From Linanthus parryae (taxonomy: Eukaryota > Streptophyta > Magnoliopsida > Ericales > Polemoniaceae), in assembly GCA_023055425.1 (NCBI GenBank), contig JALGPY010000007.1:18920001-18984000 (forward strand): a stretch of DNA of 64,000 nt, given 5' to 3'. The position numbers and the translations under genes were made by a program. The notes under the pieces were generated by a model that made no database searches, was not told the DNA's origin, and saw only the letters and a list, made by a program, of their open reading frames with translations. Shown piece by piece: positions 56,080 through 64,000 of this stretch (position 1 is its first letter; each line of letters starts with the position of its first letter).

Positions 56080-56290
56080 TAATATCTTCCTTTTTCAAGG
56101 GCCACATCCTGAACTTCTCGATATTGAGTTCCGATCACGGCCCCCTCCTCCAGTCCTCCTCAAAATCTCATCCCAAATTCCATGTAGAAGCATTTTGTCT
56201 TTGAGAGCCACTGGATTCTGCATGAATCATGCAAAATCACTATTCCGGCGACTTAGAACACCACCATACAAGGATCACATCTCTTTTAAG
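56080..56290 (+). pseudogene. LINE endonuclease remnant
   Basis: The translated text SSDHGPLLQSSSKSHPKFHV then EAFCL and DSA*IMQNHYSGD corresponds to the C-terminal end of plant L1 endonucleases (SDH.PLL ... F.FEA.WL). It is interrupted by stops. It is probably the same element as the reverse transcriptase remnant at 58395-59450. Confidence 0.5.
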
Positions 56291-57280
56291 TGGTCCAAAA
56301 AAGGAAAATCACGCGGGTGGGCCTCCTCACTTGGAGACACAAAAGGGATATCCCCCCTCCAGACAAGAAGTATCATCACTCTAGCAATAAATCTTTGCCA
56401 TAGCCTCCTGAACTCGGTCAACTTTCAAGTGATAGAGTCTAGCACATGTCTTATCCTCGAGCACCTCATGCTTAAGGATGAAGAGTACTAGAAGCAAAAT
56501 CAAATATCATGACTTCAGAAGCAATACATGAACACCGCCCTCTTTCACAAGGCGTTCAAGTTTAAACAAGCATACCCTATGATCAAAAGTAATACTGACT
56601 CACATGTAATCGTGCGCAATAATTTTTTTCTTTTGAGAAGATACATCTTGACAGCCAAAACCTAACTATAAAACTCCAGATAACCAATCTAAAGTCAACT
56701 GTCTCCCATGCGGTCTTATCACTTTCCCACTTTCCGAGACATTCAATCTTCAAGGCTCTGCGACCTAACCAGTGTGCCTTATGACCCTACTCTCTCTGCA
56801 CATACCTCCATTTGATATTTACGAATCTCATCTTTGAATATGACGATCTTTGTTATGAGATCCCTCACCACCGTTCTTTGATCCACTGGATTATGCTCAC
56901 TTCTCACCAATTCAAGCAGAACTTCTGCATCTTTGTCCACATGCAACTCGTGGATCTAATTTTTCGTCGCCATCTCGAGTCCCATTTACAGTGGTTGGGC
57001 TTCAGCTTCCATGGCGTTGTTTCCCCACAGCAGCCTTCGTGCTTGTGCTACTAATGACCCTATGTGATGATTCCATAATAGTGCACCAATTTTGGTGATT
57101 TTGTTTCAATAGGACCATATCCATCGAAGAAGAGTCTCGTTTCCCCCTCTGGAGTTTGATTCCATTTATGATCATTGGATCACTTTGTAATGGTAGGGAT
57201 TCTTGGTGATGGTGGCTCTGAGTGACTCCAAGTATTTGGTTGTGGCTTCTGCTATCTGTTGTGATGTGTTGTATGAGCCT

Positions 57281-57960
57281 TCAAATTTTGTGCGATTCTG
57301 ATATTTTCAAAGGGTACAGAGCCCCAAGCAAAGGAGCTCTTGATCCGAAGTTGAGCTTTGCGAAAAGAATCGTCAGATCCAGTCTCATTGCCTCTTTGTA
57401 AGTTGAATTTTGGTTTCCTTCACAGTAATTTCCCTCCAAGCTCTCCACCTTCGAGTCCGAGGTAATGACTTCGCCAATGGTTGCCACAACTCTTTTCTCT
57501 GCTTCTTCTTTTACTAGGTGTATTGGAAGATTGTGTACTTGGATCCATGCACAATGCTTTCAAAACTGACTTCTTCCGTGGGATCACCGAGCTTCCACGG
57601 TTTCAGCAGAAGCATGCTTACATTGAAGGTCCATGGTCCCCATGATGTTATTATTTTCATGCACGCTTGGTCCGGAACTGAATATGAAGGTATATTGAAA
57701 TCAACCTCAAGCATCTTCACAAGGTAACCTTGGTTCCAGATCTGTTGGAACATGCTCCTCTCGATATTGACTTGCACCTACAAGGAAATAGTCCTGATCA
57801 TGCACCACTTAAAGTCTCATTCCACCTCCGCGCAGAACTTGTCCTTAACACACCTCGTTGATTCTTCTTTGTTGTAAACTAAAAGGAGAACTTTTTGACC
57901 GCTATCCTCTACCGTCGAACTGATCCTTTCCAGCCTTGGAATCTCGGATCAGCTATGGTT
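57281..57960 (-). pseudogene. LINE ORF1 (DUF4283-type) remnant, minus strand
   Basis: The minus strand encodes QVNIERSMFQQIWNQGYLVK, ADQACMK-like residues, then IITSWGPWTFNVSMLLLKPW, the conserved core of the DUF4283 domain of plant L1 ORF1 proteins. Further down (57487-57281) VVATIGEVITSDSKVE, YKEAMRLDLTI fits the segment after it. Stops are scattered. Orientation is opposite to the neighbouring LINE pieces. Confidence 0.6.
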
Positions 57961-58394
57961 TGCTCAGAGTCTAGGGTTTTTGAAGAGGCTCTGAAACTTG
58001 CGGACTAGAAACATATATGGGTAATGTTTTTTACTTGTAAGTTACTTGAACCATGCAAAATAATGATGTATTCGAGTATTGCATGCACCCAAATGAACTA
58101 CTTTGAAAACCTCTTCAAGCCACTCTTTCAAAGCTAGGCCAGTCAATACTATGCAGGATGGGCACATTAATATGATAAAATCTCCAGAGACCATTCAACC
58201 TACTCTCACAACCATTCACCGCTCATAAGTGAAGGGCATGGATTTTCACATAAGAGCGCACAATGCCCAGCGACCATAAGGAGTGTCAACCCTATTCTTC
58301 CAAGATTTTTGGGGTATTGTATGACCGACCATCACAATTGTCCCTCTATCCTTCATCGGATCAAGACACATGTTGAGAGAATTATACCTCACGT

Positions 58395-59450
58395 CTCGTC
58401 CTTATCCAAAAGAATCCGGGAGCCTTGAAACCTAGAGAATTCAGATCAATTGTCCTTTGCAAAAATCTTTACAAAATAATCTCCAAAATCCTAGCCAACA
58501 AGCTTAAACCAGTCCTCAACTCTCTCTCAGAAGCTCAAACCAAGACGTCTTCGTTCTAGAAAGACAAATATCTGATAACTCTACCCTCCACCACATTAAT
58601 GGAGGTAAGAAAGTTCGTCCGTCTAGCAGCATCGATCATCGATATGAGCAAGACCTTCAATAGAGTGAATGCATATTTCATTTCAACCCTCCTAACCAAG
58701 ATGGGCTTCCCTACCTCTTTGTCACTTTCCTAATCCCATGCTTCTCCCCAACTACCCTTGCAATCATGATCAATGGAAGACCTTCTCAGTCATTCAAACT
58801 CGGAAAAGGTACCAGACAAGGAGACTCACTCGTACCATGCCTATTTATCCTTTACCCCGAGGCTCTATCCCAACACCTCCATGTCCTCGACTCCCAATTC
58901 ATATGCCCTGAGATTTGAATACATCACTCCTCCCCCAATATCCAACTATTCTTTATTCACGATTTTGTTATCTTTTTGGAACAACTTGCCTCAGTTGTGG
59001 TGAAGTTCTGTAACGCCACTAGGCAATACATTAAGGGAGTGAAAACCTCAATTTTCCTCAGCCCCATCGCCACCCTTCGTACTATGCAACTTGTAGTCCG
59101 ATTCCTCCTTTACCCCCAAACAGAGAACCCAACCCGTTACCTTGTCCTTACCCCAAACATGGGGTCATGCAAAAAAAGATTTTTTCCGATTAATCTCTAA
59201 TAACATTGCCAAGCGCACACATGGGTGGCAAAGAAAATGGAGTCAACTGCACAGGTCTTCTCACATGAAAAATATGTATTCTCATCCCTCGTGATTTACT
59301 CCACCTCTACTTTCAAACTCCCTGAAACTTTGTGTGGTCATATGTCCTCCACTATCAAAATCTTTTTGTGGAAGTCGATATCTCCCAAATCTCTCTACTT
59401 TGAAAACTAGCACACCTTCCTAAAACCCATTATTTAAGGGGGGCCACACC
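58395..59450 (+). pseudogene. L1-type LINE reverse transcriptase remnant 1
   Basis: The translation has PGALKPREFRSIVLCKNLYK followed by IISKILANKLKPVLNSL, DMSKTFNRVNAYF, then INGRPSQSFKLGKGTRQGDS and the C-terminal FLWKSISPKSLYF. These match the RT blocks of plant L1 elements. Several stops and frameshifts, for example near 58556 and 58730. The YADD/FADD motif could not be located in an open frame. Confidence 0.7.
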
Positions 59451-59944
59451 TCCCAAATCTCTAAAAGATGAATCACGCTCTCCAAACAAAGAAAAGTTGG
59501 CGGATCCAGACCAACCAAATCTCCTCATAATGTTTATCATGTTGGAATTTTTCAAAAAAAAAATGGGATGTGACTTTGACTTAATAAATTACTAACTTGT
59601 AATTTACTTTATGTAGTACTTTACTATGAAATTAAAAGTGATTAAAAAAACATATTATATGTGAATTTGTGTTGAAAAATGACTTCTTAACACTGTAGCA
59701 CGTTTTATTTCTATTTTAGAAAAAAATAGTGAAATACACTTAAAGAGGGACGGAGGTTAGCTGATCTCAACAATGTAACACGTTTTATGTTGAGCTTAGT
59801 AGTAGAAATGCTAGTGGTTTGACTTTGTGGTGGGTAGTTGATCTCAACAATGAAGTTCTTTGATATCAAACAATGTAGTCCTAAAAAAGATTGAGATAAA
59901 GCATGATGTTTATGAATGGTGGATGTTGCTAGCACCATCACTTT

Positions 59945-62033
59945 AAGCCTAGATCATGATTGGTGACTGCAATAACTATCTGAGTGAAGAGGATAAAGAA
60001 GGAGGTATGCCTGCTAATAAGTATAGAATGGTTAAATTTCAGCAAGTGGTATCTAACTACAATATGTTGGAGCTTAATGCTTAGGCATGGACTATTCATG
60101 GTCTAATAAAAGGAGAAATCAATATTACATAACTAATTAACATGGTACTCTACTCCCGTCTTTGAGAAACTAAATATGAGGAAACGAGTCTGAAGAGGGA
60201 AGCTATGCTAAGACCAGTATCCCCTTATCATACAAACCAAGCCTGCTAAGATGAGCAATCAAGGTTCTTTCAAGTTCAACCATAATTGGATGGCATTTGA
60301 TAGATGTGAAGAAGATATTCAATCAAATAAATGTAAGGGCTCTCTCATGTTCAGACGTGGTGCTTTGTTGGGTTCTTGTAAAAGAAATCTTTAAAAATGG
60401 AGTAGAGAGAATTGTGGCAGTAATAAGTAGAAGCTTGAAGACATATAAAGCAGCCCTTACAAATACAAGTAATTCCACATTTTGAAGAGAGATCCAAACA
60501 TCAACTGTATATTGAGGAAAAGATGAGTTATTTTCAGGAGAAAATCGGAAATAAAATGCCAGAATTAGCTATTTAAAGGAAGGGTACCTTAACACTAGAT
60601 TCTTTCATGTTTTCACTATTCAAAGAAGAAAAGGAAACATAATCAACAAGATACAAAGAAATGATGGTTCTTGGGTGGAGGACGAGAGTATGAAAGTTGG
60701 ATTCATGAATTTTGCAAGAAACTTTTCACTTAAAATGGAAAAAAATGACTAGGAAAATCAGCTGTATGTCCTAAAAACTTGTATTTCTCAAGAAGAAAAT
60801 GCAAACTTGATTGTTGTTCCCGCAAAAGATGAGATTAGAAATGTGATTTTCAGCTTTGATCCAAACAAACTTTGATGGCTATACAGTGATGTTCTTTCAA
60901 ACCCAACGGAGCACTGTTAAGGATGAGGTAACCAAAGCCATTGTATCTTTCTTTGCAAAAAAGTTTTTTGTTAAAAGTTTTAATAGAACTGTTATAACTT
61001 TGATGCCCAAGGTGAAACATCCTCTCAGTGTTAATCAATTTAGACCAATAGCTTTTTGTACCTTTATGTATAAGGTTGTCTGAAAGCTTTTTCCTAACAG
61101 ATTAAAGCAGGTTGTGGGCAAAATCATTTCCTAGCTAGAATAATCAGCCTTCATTCATGGTAGACTGATTCAAGATAATGTGATTTTAGCCGAAGAATAT
61201 TTTTACTTCACCAGTCACCTAAAGAAAGGGAAGAAAAGAAGAATGACTTTGAAGCTTGACCTAAAATAAAGCTTATGATAGATTTGAGTGGACTTGTTTG
61301 GAGAAAATTTTTAAAAGACTTGGGTTATGTGATGAATGGGTCTCTCTACTTATGCAATATGTGAATACAACTTTTGCGACTTTCAAACTTAATAGAACAA
61401 CTTCTGAATTCTTCACTCCTACTAGAGGTCTTAGATAGGGTGATTTTATATCCCCTTACTTGTTTGTTTTGATCATAGAGGTTATTCTAAAAACATGAGG
61501 AAAGTTGATCGGTAGGGCAGCTGAGTTGTATTGCTTAGAATAGATTAACTTGAAGATAAACCTCATAATATTTGCAGATGATTCTCTAGTGCTCCTTCGG
61601 AGAAATGCATTAGTACTTTCATAGAGGTGGTAAGGAAGTTTGGGAAAGTCACTAGGATGGATCAACTTTCACAAGTGTGGCATACTTTTCTCTCCCAACT
61701 CTACAAGAAATATCAAGAATGCAATCTCTCAGCTTTACGGAATCACAAATTTGTACACAGAAGGAAAATATTTATGCGTTCCAGCTATGTGGGGAAGATC
61801 TAAGGTTGAGTCACTTCAACATGTGTTTTCAGTTATTTTTGAAAAACTACGAGGTTGGAGAAAACAAATGTCGTTAGTTGTAGGGAGAGACATCGTGCTC
61901 AAAATTATATCTCAAGCAATCCCAAGCTACACTATGTCTTGTATCCTCATGCCAAATAATATTTGTAAAACAAATAGCCCAAAATACCAAAAAGTTCTAT
62001 CGGGTGGTCTTGGAGAGTCAAAGATAAGCTGGG
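59945..62033 (+). pseudogene. L1-type LINE remnant 2 (endonuclease and reverse transcriptase)
   Basis: In order: endonuclease WIMIGDCNNYLSEEDKEGG (59950-60120), a linker with FKFNHNWMAF, RFFHVFTIQRRKGN and DGSWVEDE, then RT with MPKVKHPLSVNQFRPIAFC (61001 on), SAFIHGRLIQDNVI, KLDLK, TRGLR*GDFISPYLFVL, IIFADDSLVLL with the FADD catalytic motif near 61578, INFHKCGILFSPNSTRNIK, and GWRKQMSLVVGRDIVLKIIS. It continues to SGGLGESKISWV at about 62030, where it breaks off. Frames are disrupted by numerous stops. ORF1 is not visible upstream. Confidence 0.82.
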
Positions 62034-63350
62034 TGTGCACAAGAGATTCCGGCAAGGAGACCTCCGTGTACACCGTACGTAGTGGATCAGGGATCGCACA
62101 GGAAGAATAGGGGTGTGTGTAGGGAGAGAGTAAGTCAGTAGCAATGTCTGAGAGAGAGACAGAGGTTTGGCAGAGCTTCCGCGTATGGCAGTGTTGTTCT
62201 CCTTGTATGGAAAGAGTTAACGATATATATATACTGGAGAACGTGACCGTTGTAGTGTGGTTAATGCGCCCATTAATGGCGGCTTAATTAGCTTAACCGT
62301 AACGGCACGTTCGTCCGAGTATATAGGAACCGTTAGAGCACGTGGTGCGCAAGTACCGGAACCGTTACGAGGTTGACCGGGTTTGACCGGATTGACCGGG
62401 TCTAGGGAGCTCGTGCCAAAGATCTCTCAAAACAGTTACTAAAGGTCGCGTGCGGGCTTGGCTCGCACGCGACAGGGCTTACCCTAGCCTCCAAACCACA
62501 AGTCCCTACAAGTCCCGTGCAGTGGTATGCGAGGGCTCTGTCTCGCAGCCCCCACATGGATCAGCTCGGCTGGTGATCCTGTGTGTGTGGAGCACAATAT
62601 GGTGTGCTGGATGGTCGCCACGTGGCCCAGATCTGCCATGTCATAAAGCAGTATCTACATTAGCCCCCTTTCTGCGCGTGAAGGCTCGTAGCTGTATAGG
62701 CTTCCATGCGCGGAAACCAACATGCGCGTCGTTGCCACGCACCAATTCAAATACGGGTAAGTTCAGCCCCCGTGCGTGTCATTATGACCTAAAACCCCTA
62801 GAGTCGTGCCGTCTGACCTTTAGGGTTTTAGGCGTGGCGTCAGCCCGTCCTGAGATTGCGCGATACGACGGTGACGGTTGCGATTCGACTACTGAAGGGA
62901 CGCAACCCCTCATTCTTTTGGATAAATACCTTGTATCCCATTATTGCAAAGCATCACTTTTTTCTCTTAAAGTGAATGGTACCCGGAGATCTTCGAGAGC
63001 AGATCCAGATAATCAATCACCAGTTCAGAACTGCAAATCGTATTCTTCAATTGTGCATATCCAAGCAGGCTTCAAGGAAACAAGGTCGGCCTTGTTTACT
63101 TTTTTGATTTTAAAATTCCGGCGTTTGTCTTGAACTGCGTTGAGTCTGTAAACTCATGAAATCTGTGAAGAGGCTTTGATCTTCGAACCTGCTTCGTTTT
63201 TAATCTTTCAATCGATATTGGATCTTGCAACTCCCCAATTTCTGAAATCGGCACCGGAACTGTTTGCATTCCTTTGCATAAATCTCGAATTCAAAATTCA
63301 AACTGACTGGTGTGGTATTTCTCCCCCCCTTTTTTTGCCCTTTCGCAGGA
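62034..63350 (+). other. Upstream region of the terminal element, possible LTR or promoter
   Basis: LINE homology stops at about 62033 and a sequence of different composition, more GC-rich, begins TGTGCACAAGAGATTCCGGC. It contains GA-rich leader-like stretches, a TATA-like GGATAAATACC near 62921 and a pyrimidine-rich splice acceptor TTTGCCCTTTCGCAG at 63335-63348 just before the next start codon. A terminal LTR cannot be confirmed because its partner would lie outside the window. Confidence 0.4.
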
Positions 63351-64000
63351 ATGGCCAAAACAAGGGTAACCAGACCCGTCAAGGAAGATGAAGAGATGCC
63401 GGAGCTTCCGCAGTCTCTGTGGCGAAAAGCCCCCTTTCTGGGTGGGAAAGATTTTTACCACGCGAGGGTGAAGGCGAAGAGGATGCCTGATCCTGTTCCC
63501 GTTGAGCGGTTGTTGACAATGACTCGCCCAGTTAACTCAGCCTTGCTCGAGTTAGTTGGCTCCGAGGATGTGGTTCGATTGGGAATCGAGAACGGGCACT
63601 TCCCATACACTGCGATTTCTACTCAGGCGTTTGTCCAGAAGTTGGACTATATGGATGAGTGGACTGACCACGTGTTGGGTAATTACGCCGAAACTCTTGA
63701 TGAAGCCGGCATTTTCTTCGCTGTTCGTGCTATGAAGGGTGCTGCCGTGAAGTTGGATCAGTCCATGCTTCTAGACCTTCTGTCCCGCTATTCGCCTGCG
63801 ACTCACACGTTTCACTTTGTGAGTTCGAGGCTGCCCCCACGCTCGAGGACGTTCAAATGCTGTATGAGTTTTCCCCCATGGGCGAGGTGGACCCCTTGAG
63901 TCACTTAAGGACATCTGCGGAATTAGCCTTGTACGCGCAGATGGAGGAGTGCCTAGCAGAGGTGAAGAAAATCTCCACTCGGTGGACCAGTACAAAACCT
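63351..64000 (+). pseudogene. Plant-mobile-domain-like protein, frameshifted, cut by window end
   Basis: From MAKTRVTRPVKEDEEMPE the frame is open to about 63820. It includes LLELVGSEDVVRLGIEN, ETLDEAGIFFAVRAMKG, DLLSRYSPATHTFHF. A one-base shift then restores CEFEAAPTLEDVQMLYEF and continues open to the end of the window (LSHLRTSAELALYAQMEEC). The series THTFHF, a few residues, then PTLEDVQ.L is the hallmark of the plant mobile domain (PMD, related to MAIN/MAIL1), found in host genes and carried by gypsy and Mutator-like elements. The start follows directly after a splice acceptor, so an upstream non-coding exon is likely. Its placement immediately after a truncated LINE favours a transposon-borne copy. 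The shift is either a true mutation or a sequencing error. Confidence 0.6.

Noticed and set aside
62450..63133. 227-codon open frame upstream of the PMD-like gene
   Set aside because: Composition-driven open frame in a GC-richer leader region; it includes the TATA-like sequence and lacks any domain.

Overview
The window is nuclear DNA of a flowering plant, most likely a eudicot. Its genes have small exons with GT-AG introns and belong to plant families: a SEPALLATA-type MADS-box gene, an R2R3-MYB gene, a peroxisomal PMP22 gene, a TRM1 tRNA methyltransferase and a small DnaJ-type zinc-finger protein. The rest is AT-rich and dominated by plant transposons (Copia and gypsy LTR elements, a TRIM, L1-type LINEs, Stowaway, hAT, Mutator and pogo elements). 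I do not commit to a species. Nothing here is bacterial, phage, organellar or CRISPR-like.

Layout. 1-2059: no gene recognised, one Stowaway MITE. 2060-3852 (minus): first six coding exons of TRM1; the rest must lie beyond the left edge or is missing. 4381-5342: a hAT element nested in a Stowaway MITE. 5580-7170: Copia relic with LTR-like sequence. 7172-7572: copy A of a dispersed duplication (copy B at 20805-21151). 8657-10607 (plus): complete seven-exon PMP22 gene with a TRIM in intron 1; a Copia element (10754-19797) sits 147 bp after its stop codon and carries a 3.8-kb gypsy-type solo LTR. 22729-23858 (plus): three-exon R2R3-MYB gene. 24675-26358: hAT element, then a long fold-back Mutator-like element immediately upstream of a two-exon DnaJ-type zinc-finger gene (26441-29042) whose large intron has GC-rich tandem repeats and a MITE. 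31547-37770: Stowaway, then a Copia element missing its 5' LTR and interrupted in gag by a 1.4-kb solo LTR. 37941-41652: a duplicated block of which only the left copy carries a Stowaway and a pogo-like transposon. 43192-47265 (plus): eight-exon SEPALLATA-like gene. 48013-52460 (minus): degenerate Copia element with both LTRs. 53133-55000: simple repeats and MITEs. 56080-62033: LINE relics in both orientations. 62034-64000: start of another element or gene encoding a plant-mobile-domain-like protein, frameshifted and cut by the window end.

The host genes are unrelated to each other and form no operon or cluster. PMP22, MYB, the zinc-finger gene and the SEP-like gene have open, frame-consistent exon structures. 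The strongest signals concern genome structure: several insertions with exact target-site duplications, nested insertions that can be ordered in time, a duplication whose unfilled copy serves as an empty-site control, and a 24-nt perfect inverted repeat linking MYB exon 1 to its own first intron. I found no convincing new multi-gene system.
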